Counted from the stretch's first letter, positions 1-7,303 are shown. The stretch is DNA of 19,092 nt from Paludibacter sp. (GCA_028748945.1 JAQTOL010000010.1:1-19092), one strand, 5' to 3'. Notes: a model not told the origin generated them from the letters alone. Numbers and translations are program-made.

Positions 1-3000
1 CATTGGCGGAATGTAAGCCGATGATGTGCCTGTTCCAAACGAACCATCGTTGGTTAAGAAGATCATTTCAGACCCACTCCAGGTACGATACCAAATTGTA
101 TTTCTAACATTTGTTTTTACAATATCAGTCGAACCCCAGTTCAAATACGAAGGATAAGGATTACCAACCAAATTAAAACCACGTTTTCCGGCATCAGTTC
201 CGGTACGGGTTGGGGTAAGTGTAACATCTCCATTGTTCAAGCTGCCACCTGTGAAGGTATAGGTAGCATCTGCACCGCCGATATAGGTTACATAACCTGT
301 ACCCGGAACAAGTGCTGTCGTATTGGAACTGAATTGAGCCAAATAACCCGGAACGGTTTCATCGTACGAAGTCATATGATTTACTCCTCCGGCAACATTA
401 AATACGTTAGCTGTTGCCCCTGAAACCGGACTGGATAAATACCAGTTTGCACGGGTTGAAGTACCGGTTTTACCGGTCAGGTATTGACTAATGTTGAAAG
501 TTCCAGGTATTGGTTCTGTTCCCGGAGTAATTATGGTTGCCGTACCATTTGTATTATCCGACAATAAATTCAATACACCATTGTTGGTAAGGGTTGCGCT
601 TACGGTAAGTTGTTTGCCGGCATTAACAGTAAGTGATTTTGTGCTATTTACGGTTAAACCTGCCACTTCTACGTTAGAATTAATTGTAGCTGTACCGTCA
701 ATTACAACACGTTGTGTAGTACCGGGTACTGATGCAGTATTCCAACGTGCAGTTTCAGACCATTCGCCTATGCCTGTAAAAGTAATTGGCAGATCAGACC
801 ATGTAGTAGTTACTCTAATTCCATCAACAAGGATGTTTTGTGCAGCACTATACTGCCTAAGGGCAACACTACCAATTTCAGTGATTGTTTCATCTATTGT
901 AGCATCTGGAGTTATAGGTTCAGTTGCTGAAAAAGAGTTAAGAATAAACATATCAGTTTTATTCGTTGTAAAATTATGTTTTAGAACTAGCATAAAGGTC
1001 GCTCCATTAATTATTGATACATATGAACTTGGCGCTGTACTTCCATTTGTAATATTAATTCCATTTGCTGAACTGTTAACCCAAACACGGCTAAAGAAAG
1101 TTGAACCAATAGTATTTGGGCCTAAATTATAAAAATAGCCGGCAGTTGTATTGGCATTAATCTGAATAAGTGATGCAATATATAATATTCCTGATGTTTG
1201 GGCAGTAAAAGATTTATTTACATCTTCACCGGTATTATCAACCAATGCAGCGCCACCAATTCCACTTCCAACATACCCGTTAAAAGATAAACCGGGAACT
1301 GTAACATCAATAGCTTGTGTTCCGGCACCACTATGCGCTGTCCAACCATTTGCTGTCAATAAAGAGGCTGCGGTATAATTAAAATCTTCAGCTAACCAAA
1401 GTGTTGGCGTTATTGTTGTTGTTGCAGTGGCTTGCGGCACACTACCATCTGTTTTGAAGTTTACTGCAGTACTTGTTCCGTTATAAGGAAATATCTTGAA
1501 GTAATAAGTAGTTTCACCTGTTAATCCTGTAAATGTGTAAGTTTCTGCTCCCGATGCTACGTTTTTTACCAATGTGCCATCTGCTTCTGATATTCCATCA
1601 ACCGGAGCGGTAATGGCTTCATAACTTACTGCACTTCCTTTAATCAGATAACTTGTAGCTCCCGCTGCATCAACCCATGTGAGATTAACACTGCTATAAG
1701 TCGGAGCTGTTGTTGTAGCTGCAAGGTTTGTAACATGGTCTGCCGGCTCAGGAGTACTTACTGCCAGCACACCCGACAGACTTGTGGAAACATCCCAAAA
1801 TCCATTCAATCCACCATACACATAATCGGCTAATCCATATTTAAACCGGCTGGCATAATAATATGTTCCTGCGGTCAGACCCGATAATGTGGCTGTATAT
1901 TCATCATTATTTCCCGATTGTATATTAAATGTTGCAGACACCCAGTTTGTCCATGTATTTGGATTCGTATTCGATGTACTATATCCTATCCAGGCTGTTA
2001 CACCAGCTCCTTGTCCTGTTGCCTCTGTAAGTCCCGATTCAAACACCTGTGCATAAACATCAAATGACTGAGCAGTTGTGATGCTTCCACTTGCCGGTGA
2101 TTGTAGGTTTACCCAATCTAAGGTAGGTGCTGGATTTACTGTTAATGTTCCCGAAACATTGGTAGCACCATCCCAGAAACCAGAGTTGTACCCTCCATAA
2201 AGATATAAAGCAGTTCCAAGTTGAATACGGCTGGCATAATAGTAAGTTCCTGACGGAGTAATTGCGGCACCAATATTGGCAACATATTCATCGTTGTTCC
2301 CCTGATCTGAGCTGTAAGTCGCCGCTACCCAGTTGGTCCATGTATTTGGATTGGTATTTGAAGTACTGTAACCTATCCAAACCTGCACACCGGCACCCTG
2401 TCCTGCTGCATCGGTAAGTCCTGGCTCATAGACCTGTGTATAAACATTAAAAGTAGCTCCCAGATTTATTGTACCACTTGCCGGCCATTGCAGGTTAGCC
2501 CAATCGATTTGAGCCGGTGGAGTTGCAATAGTAAATGTTCCCGAAGTTACAGGCGTTAAACCCGTACTGGTAAAATCAATAGTTGCACCCGTTACCTCAG
2601 CAGTACTTGTAGCTGTTAAACCAGTAAAAGTAGTTGTACCCGAAACGGCAGCAACAGAAGTAGTTCCACCCAAAGTCCAGGTTCCCGAACCTACTGAAGC
2701 AACTACTGAAGCAGTGCTCGTTGTAGTATTTCCATACTGATCCTGAATATAAACGGCAGGTTGTGTTGCCAGAACATCACCATTGGTAGCAGGTGCTGCA
2801 GGTTGAGTTTTCATACCTAATTTGGTAGCAGTTCCAGCATTAATTTGCTGTGTCAATGAAGCGGTAGTATAACCGGTAGCTTCAATTGTTACTTCTTTTA
2901 AACCTGAAGTGGTAAGTAAAGCATTAAGACCCGAAGGTATTATTTGTAAATTACCAGAAGATAAAACATAATCGGTAGTTTCAGTTAATACTGTTCCCTC

Positions 3001-3936
3001 AACTTTTACTGCTGTAACTGCTGCTCTCCAACTGGCATCATCTACAAATGTTATATCAATATTATTATCAACATCATTACTGGATGCATCAGCGGTGAGG
3101 GATGGAGATGATAAGAGTACTGGCAATGCATTTGCATATTCAATATCATCGATATAAATCGTACCCGGAGTGGTAACAGAAGTTTGATGATTAAAACTAA
3201 AAGAATCAAAAATCAAATCTGATGTTAATCCTCCTTTCGCTAATCCTGTGCCGACTCTTGAACCATCAACCCATAAATCCCATGTTGCATTTGCTAAACT
3301 ATATGAAGTTCCTGAACGACTATAATTTGAAGAAATTGTTGTATTATTTGCATATACTTCAACTGAGTAAACAGTTGTTGTACTTTGTACAAAAAGAGTT
3401 GTAGGACTACTAATACCAGTTGTTCCATATGTACTTGCATTTAATACCTTGTATGAAACAGTATTTGTGGCACCTAATGTCCACTCAATTCCTGCAAAAA
3501 TTTGGGCTGTGCCAATTGCAACATTATCACTATAATTTGCACCATCTCCCAATGAAAATTTATATACACCATTTGTTCCACCAGAAAATGCTATTTTGAA
3601 TTTCACATATCCATCTTTACCAGAAGTATAGTCATAAATTGAAAATTTTGTAGTTGACGTACTACCAGTATTCGAAGTTATTTGCAATTCTGTATTAGTA
3701 CCTAAACTTGCTAAACCAGGATTTGCCAAAACAATAGAACCCGGATTCGTACCAACTCTAACTCTTGCAGTACCTGAAGTAGGTGTAGGTAAGAAAGAGG
3801 TACTTGCTGTGGAACTAGTAAATGAACCTGTTCCTGATCCAAAATCATATGTCCATAAGGTTGCCCATACACTCCCGCTTCCTACCATCATCATGACAGC
3901 AAGCAACATTGTCTTAAAATAAGTAAATTTTCTCAT
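1..3936 (-). CDS. Giant secreted modular surface protein, 5' part only (probable type IX secretion cargo)
   Basis: Reading the minus strand from the ATG at 3936-3934 gives 1312 codons without a stop up to the left edge, so the C-terminus is outside the window. Residues 1-26 are a signal peptide (basic start, hydrophobic core, VWA before the likely cut). The N-terminal ~260 residues look like a jelly-roll or LamG-like module. Residues ~285-370 resemble the Shr-type hemoglobin-interacting/DUF1533 module (VDDASWRAAV, then EATGYTTASL). Residues ~372-465 are an invasin-like Ig module (TQPAAPATNGD, IQDQYGNTT). Residues 477-605 and 606-731 are a tandem duplication. Residues ~733-835 are a fibronectin type III domain. 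Residues ~845-1040 are a second LamG-like region, followed by the SETARWN...SVPGTTQRVVIDG segment common in Bacteroidota surface proteins. I infer outer-membrane export by type IX secretion. The sorting domain that would prove it lies off the edge. No catalytic motif was recognised, so adhesin or binding protein is the best guess. Confidence 0.85.
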   Translation of the reverse strand, partial: MRKFTYFKTMLLAVMMMVGSGSVWATLWTYDFGSGTGSFTSSTASTSFLPTPTSGTARVRVGTNPGSIVLANPGLASLGTNTELQITSNTGSTSTTKFSIYDYTSGKDGYVKFKIAFSGGTNGVYKFSLGDGANYSDNVAIGTAQIFAGIEWTLGATNTVSYKVLNASTYGTTGISSPTTLFVQSTTTVYSVEVYANNTTISSNYSRSGTSYSLANATWDLWVDGSRVGTGLAKGGLTSDLIFDSFSFNHQTSVTTPGTIYIDDIEYANALPVLLSSPSLTADASSNDVDNNIDITFVDDASWRAAVTAVKVEGTVLTETTDYVLSSGNLQIIPSGLNALLTTSGLKEVTIEATGYTTASLTQQINAGTATKLGMKTQPAAPATNGDVLATQPAVYIQDQYGNTTTSTASVVASVGSGTWTLGGTTSVAAVSGTTTFTGLTATSTAEVTGATIDFTSTGLTPVTSGTFTIATPPAQIDWANLQWPASGTINLGATFNVYTQVYEPGLTDAAGQGAGVQVWIGYSTSNTNPNTWTNWVAATYSSDQGNNDEYVANIGAAITPSGTYYYASRIQLGTALYLYGGYNSGFWDGATNVSGTLTVNPAPTLDWVNLQSPASGSITTAQSFDVYAQVFESGLTEATGQGAGVTAWIGYSTSNTNPNTWTNWVSATFNIQSGNNDEYTATLSGLTAGTYYYASRFKYGLADYVYGGLNGFWDVSTSLSGVLAVSTPEPADHVTNLAATTTAPTYSSVNLTWVDAAGATSYLIKGSAVSYEAITAPVDGISEADGTLVKNVASGAETYTFTGLTGETTYYFKIFPYNGTSTAVNFKTDGSVPQATATTTITPTLWLAEDFNYTAASLLTANGWTAHSGAGTQAIDVTVPGLSFNGYVGSGIGGAALVDNTGEDVNKSFTAQTSGILYIASLIQINANTTAGYFYNLGPNTIGSTFFSRVWVNSSANGINITNGSTAPSSYVSIINGATFMLVLKHNFTTNKTDMFILNSFSATEPITPDATIDETITEIGSVALRQYSAAQNILVDGIRVTTTWSDLPITFTGIGEWSETARWNTASVPGTTQRVVIDGTATINSNVEVAGLTVNSTKSLTVNAGKQLTVSATLTNNGVLNLLSDNTNGTATIITPGTEPIPGTFNISQYLTGKTGTSTRANWYLSSPVSGATANVFNVAGGVNHMTSYDETVPGYLAQFSSNTTALVPGTGYVTYIGGADATYTFTGGSLNNGDVTLTPTRTGTDAGKRGFNLVGNPYPSYLNWGSTDIVKTNVRNTIWYRTWSGSEMIFLTNDGSFGTGTSSAYIPPM
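1765..2511 (-). repeat. Tandem duplication of a ~129-residue module inside the giant surface protein
   Basis: Copy 1 starts at residue 477 (IDWANLQWPASG) and copy 2 at residue 606 (LDWVNLQSPASG), a period of 129 codons (387 bp). Both share the motif WIGYSTSNTNPNTWTNWV, then GNNDEY, then TYYYASR, then a GFWD block before the linker to the next module. The overall pattern resembles Ig-like modules found beside secreted nucleases and hydrolases of Bacteroidota. That resemblance is inference. Confidence 0.8.
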
Positions 3937-4087
3937 ATTAGTAATCATTTATAAGTTATTATTAATTGATATTTCTTGTATGTCGGAACGCACAAAGCTA
4001 AACTAGGCAAAATATATTCGGGCTACTTACGTATTAAAATTCAATTAAGATTCATATTTCCGCAGTAAATAATTCAAAACAAGTGAA

Positions 4088-4117
4088 CAAAGATAGATAT
4101 ATTTTAAAAATACACAA
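4088..4117 (-). promoter_or_regulatory. Predicted Bacteroidota promoter for the giant surface protein
   Basis: On the minus strand a -33 TTG (4117-4115) is followed after 19 nt by TATCTTTG (4095-4088), an exact match to the Bacteroidota -7 consensus TAnnTTTG. Transcription would begin near 4081, giving a leader of about 145 nt. A second TAGCTTTG at 4000-3993 also fits the -7 element but lacks a suitable -33. Confidence 0.55.
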
Positions 4118-4130
4118 TATAACACACAAA

Positions 4131-4169
4131 AAAGTTATCAACATATAAATTTAATATGTTGATAACTTT
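4131..4169 (-). terminator. Hairpin with 16-bp perfect stem, second terminator downstream of tsf
   Basis: Positions 4131-4146 are the exact reverse complement of 4154-4169, with a 7-nt loop. On the minus strand the stem is followed by a run of six Ts. It lies just upstream of the promoter of the giant surface protein and probably insulates that gene from readthrough out of the translation operon. A bidirectional role or a protein-binding palindrome is also possible because the stem is AT-rich. Confidence 0.6.
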
Positions 4170-4181
4170 ATTAACAAATAA

Positions 4182-4211
4182 AAAGCCTCCCGAAATTCAT
4201 CGGGAGGCTTT
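4182..4211 (-). terminator. Intrinsic terminator downstream of tsf
   Basis: An 11-bp perfect stem, AAAGCCTCCCG (4182-4192) against CGGGAGGCTTT (4201-4211), with an 8-nt loop. On the minus strand it is followed by TTTTTATTTG. It sits 42 nt past the tsf stop and is the best candidate for the end of the rplM-rpsI-rpsB-tsf operon. Confidence 0.8.
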
Positions 4212-4228
4212 ATAATAACCATTTCTTA

Positions 4229-4256
4229 AAGTCCCCTCTAGGGGATTTAGGGGCTA
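4229..4256. repeat. G/C-tract interspersed repeat, copy A (overlaps the tsf stop codon)
   Basis: Plus-strand pattern AAGTCCCC-TCTA-GGGG-ATTTA-GGGG-CTA: one C-run that can pair with either of two G-runs. The final CTA is the complement of the TAG stop codon of tsf, so the repeat ends exactly at the gene. Repeats of this kind recur between genes in many Bacteroidales genomes (general knowledge). Confidence 0.7.
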
Positions 4257-5252
4257 TTCCATATTCAACGTTACACGTTTGAAAGCAACGCAGGTTAAAT
4301 GTTTTTTTGCAAGCAGTTCTTTTACTGTTATTTTTCCGGCTTCTTCACCGCCTCCTTCGTACTTTTGTTCTACAAGGGTATATTCTTTGAAGAATTTTGC
4401 CATACGTCCAGCGGCAATATTGTTTACTTTCTGTTCGGGTAAAGTCGCAGATTTTTCAGCAATGACCGTTGTCTTTATTTCGCGGGCTTTTGCTGCATCT
4501 TCTGCGGTAATCCAGCCTTTTGCCATATTTGATTCAATGTGGGATTCGCTATCAACGTGGGCGGGGTTGATGCCCGCTTTTTTCAATGCAACTTCAACTT
4601 CCTTCGAAACAAGTTCGGTTTTGGTCTTTTCGATAGCCAATGAAAGCTCGTTATCTTTTAGCTTTTGAGGTACGGCGGATTCATCAATAGCCACAGGTGA
4701 CATTGCCGCAATGTGCATTGCTACGCCGTGTATGGTTTCGTATTCAGCTTTTTCTTCAGCAAATGCTACCAAAGTAGCCAATTTGTTTCCTGGATGAATG
4801 TAAGCCGAAGTTGAACCACCCTGAACAAATTCATAGTAGTCCAATTCCATTTTTTCACCGGTAATTCCGATACGTTCAACAATTAAGTCGGCAATTGCTT
4901 TACCACCAATTTTCAATGCTTTAAGCGCGTCTAAATCGGCTGGTTTTTCATTCATTGCCGCATCCAGAAAGGATTGCGTTAATGCAATAAAGTCTGCATT
5001 TTTAGCCACAAAGTCGGTTTCGCATTTCAAAGCCAGAACGGCAGCAAATCCGCCTTCGGCTTTAGCCAATACACAACCTTCGGAAGCTTCACGGTCGCTA
5101 CGTTTTGCAGCTACTGCCTGTCCTTTTTTACGAATAATTTCAATTGCTTTTTCAAAATCATTTTCGGCTTCGATAAGTGCATTTTTGCAATCCATCATAC
5201 CGGCACCTGTCATGGTGCGCAATTTTGAAATTTCTGCCATTGTTACTGCCAT
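4254..5252 (-). CDS. tsf: Translation elongation factor Ts
   Basis: EF-Ts is the cytoplasmic nucleotide exchange factor that displaces GDP from EF-Tu. The N-terminal UBA-like region (residues ~1-45, KLRTMTGAGMMDCKNAL) and the signature TDFVAKN at residues 79-85 are clear. D80 and F81 match the E. coli residues that contact EF-Tu. At 332 aa the protein is longer than E. coli EF-Ts (283) but of the size usual for Bacteroidales. The start is fixed by the family N-terminus MAVT-. It lies 177 nt downstream of rpsB, a gap filled by two hairpins and two interspersed repeats. No -7 consensus was found in the gap, so expression probably depends on readthrough from rpsB. A G-run six bases before the ATG may act as ribosome binding site and belongs to repeat copy B. 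Confidence 0.97.
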   Translation of the reverse strand: MAVTMAEISKLRTMTGAGMMDCKNALIEAENDFEKAIEIIRKKGQAVAAKRSDREASEGCVLAKAEGGFAAVLALKCETDFVAKNADFIALTQSFLDAAMNEKPADLDALKALKIGGKAIADLIVERIGITGEKMELDYYEFVQGGSTSAYIHPGNKLATLVAFAEEKAEYETIHGVAMHIAAMSPVAIDESAVPQKLKDNELSLAIEKTKTELVSKEVEVALKKAGINPAHVDSESHIESNMAKGWITAEDAAKAREIKTTVIAEKSATLPEQKVNNIAAGRMAKFFKEYTLVEQKYEGGGEEAGKITVKELLAKKHLTCVAFKRVTLNME

Positions 5253-5255
5253 AAT

Positions 5256-5298
5256 AAGCCCCCTTTTATTCCCCCGGAGGGGGAAAATCTGGTGGGAA
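5256..5298. repeat. G/C-tract interspersed repeat, copy B (tsf translation start region)
   Basis: Plus-strand pattern AAG-CCCCC-TTTTATT-CCCCC-GGA-GGGGG-AAAATCTGGTGGG. On the tsf mRNA this reads CCCCC-UCC-GGGGG-AAUAAAA-GGGGG-CUUAUU-AUG, so the single C-run (5283-5279) can pair with the near G-run (5275-5271) or with the one next to the start codon (5263-5259). It belongs to the same family as the copies at 4229 and 5394. Confidence 0.6.
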
Positions 5299-5345
5299 AG
5301 ATTTTTTTAAGTTTATATTTTGTCTTTATATTGTTATCTAAAAAA

Positions 5346-5378
5346 AGAGTTACGGACAATTCATTCATCGGTAACTCT
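5346..5378 (-). terminator. Terminator-like hairpin between rpsB and tsf
   Basis: AGAGTTAC (5346-5353) is the exact complement of GTAACTCT (5371-5378). Read on the minus strand, this 8-bp stem with a 17-nt loop is followed directly by seven Ts. This is the form of an intrinsic terminator or attenuator, and it would lower tsf mRNA relative to rpsB unless read through. Confidence 0.55.
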
Positions 5379-5393
5379 ATTGATTATAAAATT

Positions 5394-5424
5394 AAAGCCC
5401 CCCTTCGGGGGGTTGGGGGGCTTG
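5394..5424 (-). repeat. G/C-tract interspersed repeat, copy C (rpsB 3' end, terminator-like)
   Basis: AAG-CCCCCC-TTC-GGGGGG-TT-GGGGGG-CTT. The outer arms AAGCCCCCC and GGGGGGCTT form a perfect 9-bp stem. On the minus strand the stem ends in TTTAATTTT, five bases past the rpsB stop codon, so it could also work as a terminator or a 3'-end protecting structure. Confidence 0.65.
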
Positions 5425-5429
5425 TTTTT

Positions 5430-6266
5430 TTATTTTTCGTCAACAATGAATTTTTTAGCTACATTGAGATTCAATGCTTCATCATCTTCTTTTTGAGTTC
5501 TCGGGCGTTTTGTAATTCTTGATTTTCTGTCTTTAGCAACAGGAACAGCTTCAGAAGCTTCGGTATCAATTTTTTCAACTTTACGTTCTTCCAAACCTTC
5601 CTGAATGGCAGCTACCATGGCGGATAAAATTATATCAACCGATTTTGTTGCATCATCATTTGCAGGAATTACGAAATCGATATTATTTGGATTTGAATTT
5701 GTATCCACGATTCCGAAGATTGGAATACCCAAACGTTGAGCTTCCTTAACGGCAATATTTTCTTTCATCACATCCACAATAAAAAGCGCAGAAGGAAGAC
5801 GGGTTAAATCGGAAATACTACCTAAGTTCTTTTCCAGTTTTTCACGTTGACGTGTAATTTGTAATTTCTCACGTTTGGAAATATTTTCAAAAGTACCATC
5901 TGTCGCCATTTTGTCGATAGTGGTCATTTTCTTAACAGCTTTACGAATGGTAGGGAAATTGGTTAACATACCACCTGCCCAACGTTCCGTAATGTATGGC
6001 ATACCTACAGCCAGCGCTTTTTCTGAAACCACGTCTTTTGCTTGTTTCTTTGTTGCAACAAACAAAATTTTACGACCGGATTTGGCAATTTGTTTCAGGG
6101 CAGCAGCAGCTTCATCAATTTTAATCACTGTTTTGTGCAAATCGATAATGTGAATACCGTTACGCTCCGTAAAAATGTAGGGAGCCATAGCCGGATTCCA
6201 TTTACGGTTTAAGTGACCAAAGTGGCAACCTGCTTCTAATAATTCTTCAAAATTTGTTCTAGACAT
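5430..6266 (-). CDS. rpsB: 30S ribosomal protein uS2
   Basis: Structural protein of the small ribosomal subunit. The family signatures are visible: GCHFGHLNRKWNPAM near residues 13-27, then YIFTERNGIHIIDLHKT, the ITERWAGGMLTNFPTI block, and the C-terminal region with PIFGIVDTNSNP and the FVIPANDDA motif. At 278 aa it is longer than E. coli S2 (241) because of a charged, Lys/Arg/Glu-rich C-terminal tail. It is the third gene of the rplM-rpsI-rpsB-tsf cluster, 189 nt after rpsI. That gap holds an inverted repeat and a possible structured leader, which suggests separate regulation of rpsB-tsf. The ATG at 6266 gives the standard MSRTNFEELLEAG start. It is preceded by an A-rich stretch and no Shine-Dalgarno sequence, as is usual in this phylum. 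Confidence 0.98.
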   Translation of the reverse strand: MSRTNFEELLEAGCHFGHLNRKWNPAMAPYIFTERNGIHIIDLHKTVIKIDEAAAALKQIAKSGRKILFVATKKQAKDVVSEKALAVGMPYITERWAGGMLTNFPTIRKAVKKMTTIDKMATDGTFENISKREKLQITRQREKLEKNLGSISDLTRLPSALFIVDVMKENIAVKEAQRLGIPIFGIVDTNSNPNNIDFVIPANDDATKSVDIILSAMVAAIQEGLEERKVEKIDTEASEAVPVAKDRKSRITKRPRTQKEDDEALNLNVAKKFIVDEK

Positions 6267-6298
6267 TTTTGTTGTTTAAATTGTTTACATTCTTTTGA

Positions 6299-6341
6299 AC
6301 TCAATCGTCGAGTAGCCATCAAGTGTACTATGAGTCTCGGC
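6299..6341 (-). promoter_or_regulatory. Possible structured 5' leader of rpsB (pseudoknot-capable)
   Basis: On the minus strand CGAG (6339-6336) can pair with CUCG (6312-6309), and ACUCA (6335-6331) with UGAGU (6303-6299). The order 1-2-1'-2' makes an H-type pseudoknot. A competing local hairpin ACUC-N7-GAGU is also possible. Regulatory leaders of rpsB that bind S2 are known in gammaproteobacteria. An equivalent here is inference from hand folding only, with short helices. Confidence 0.3.
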
Positions 6342-6364
6342 AATTTAGATACTAAACTAAATAC

Positions 6365-6450
6365 ATTTACTATTTATTCATTTACTATTTACTATTGGCG
6401 GGATTAAGCGCTTTGCAAAATAGTAAATGGTAAATAGTAAAATGGTAAAT
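6365..6450. repeat. Imperfect 32-bp inverted repeat between rpsI and rpsB
   Basis: Arm 6365-6396 pairs with 6419-6450: 26 of 32 positions are complementary by hand count, with a 22-nt spacer. Both arms are built from the short words ATTTACTATT and ATTTACCATT. It begins five bases past the rpsI stop. It resembles AT-rich interspersed palindromes and may also protect or end the rpsI transcript. Confidence 0.65.
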
Positions 6451-6455
6451 AAATA

Positions 6456-6842
6456 TTAACGTTTTGAGAATTGGAATCTCTTGCGTGCTTTTGGTTGTCC
6501 CGGTTTTTTACGTTCCACTTCACGTGGGTCACGAGTCATAAATCCATCAGCTTTCAATGATGGTTTATCTTCAGGGTTAATTTTCACCAATGCACGGGCA
6601 ATTGCCAAACGTAAAGCTCCGGCCTGACCGTTAAAACCACCACCATCAAGATTTACTTTGATATCGTATTTTTCAACAACACCCAGTTTAGTCAGAGGTT
6701 GTTTTACAATATATTGTAAAATAGGAGATGGGAAATATACTGAAATATCTCTTTTATTAATGGTTATTTGTCCGCTTCCTTCGCTCACGTAAATACGAGC
6801 AACAGCCGCTTTTCTTCTTCCTAAGGAATTAATTACTTCCAT
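6456..6842 (-). CDS. rpsI: 30S ribosomal protein uS9
   Basis: Small-subunit protein whose C-terminal tail reaches the P-site tRNA. Visible signatures are GRRKAAVARIYV near the N-terminus, DGGGFNGQAGALRLAIARAL in the centre, the FMTRDPREVERKKPG segment, and the basic tail ending in FSKR. The length, 128 aa, matches the family (about 130). The gene follows rplM after only 5 nt, as is normal for this conserved pair, so the two are co-transcribed and probably translationally coupled. Nothing unusual was seen in the protein. Confidence 0.98.
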   Translation of the reverse strand: MEVINSLGRRKAAVARIYVSEGSGQITINKRDISVYFPSPILQYIVKQPLTKLGVVEKYDIKVNLDGGGFNGQAGALRLAIARALVKINPEDKPSLKADGFMTRDPREVERKKPGQPKARKRFQFSKR

Positions 6843-6847
6843 ACTGA

Positions 6848-7303
6848 TTATTTGAGTGAGTTTAAATCGATTTGTTTTGGTTGTTGTGCCTGCATATTGT
6901 GTTCTGCACCCGGGAAAACATATAAATTTCCCAACAGCTTATCTCCCAGACGGTTTTTAGGTAACATACCTTTCACCACTTTCCGGATAAGTTTTTCGGA
7001 ACTTTTTTCCATTAATTTTGCAGGAGAAATTTCACGCTGACCACCCGGATAGCCTGTATGGCTAAGGTAAATGCGGTCATTCCATTTGTTACCGGTCAAT
7101 TTTACTTTTTCTGCATTGATAAGAATCACATTATCGCCACAATCTACGTGGGGAGTGAAACTTGGTTTGTATTTTCCGCGCAAAAGTTTTGCTACTTTCG
7201 AGCCCATACGTCCCAATACCAAATCGGCAGCATCCACCACTACCCATTCTTTCTGCACCGTTGCTTTGTTGGCAGAAATGGTTTTATAACTTAACGTATC
7301 CAC
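6848..7303 (-). CDS. rplM: 50S ribosomal protein uL13
   Basis: Early-assembling protein of the large ribosomal subunit. Diagnostic segments are VVDAADLVLGRMGSKVAKLLRG, the GDNVILINAEKVKLTGNKW block, and the VKGMLPKNRLG motif near residues 110-120. The 151-aa length compares with 142 in E. coli, the difference being a short Gln/Asn-rich tail. It is the first gene of the operon and lies about 130 nt downstream of a near-perfect promoter. Such a long leader would leave room for autoregulation. A 7-bp hairpin at 7356-7386 is the only clear structure there. Confidence 0.98.
   Translation of the reverse strand: MDTLSYKTISANKATVQKEWVVVDAADLVLGRMGSKVAKLLRGKYKPSFTPHVDCGDNVILINAEKVKLTGNKWNDRIYLSHTGYPGGQREISPAKLMEKSSEKLIRKVVKGMLPKNRLGDKLLGNLYVFPGAEHNMQAQQPKQIDLNSLK

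Noticed and set aside
491..1132. Plus-strand open frame of 213 codons
   Set aside because: It is antisense to the continuous modular surface protein frame on the minus strand and shows no recognisable protein features.
4279..4668. Plus-strand open frame opposite tsf (also 5875-6153 opposite rpsB and 6852-7294 opposite rplM)
   Set aside because: Antisense shadows of strongly recognised translation genes; Ser/Phe/Cys-rich composition typical of such shadows.
5292..5522. Short plus-strand open frame with hydrophobic N-terminus between tsf and rpsB
   Set aside because: It spans the hairpins and repeats and runs antisense into rpsB; the hydrophobicity comes from T-rich intergenic sequence.
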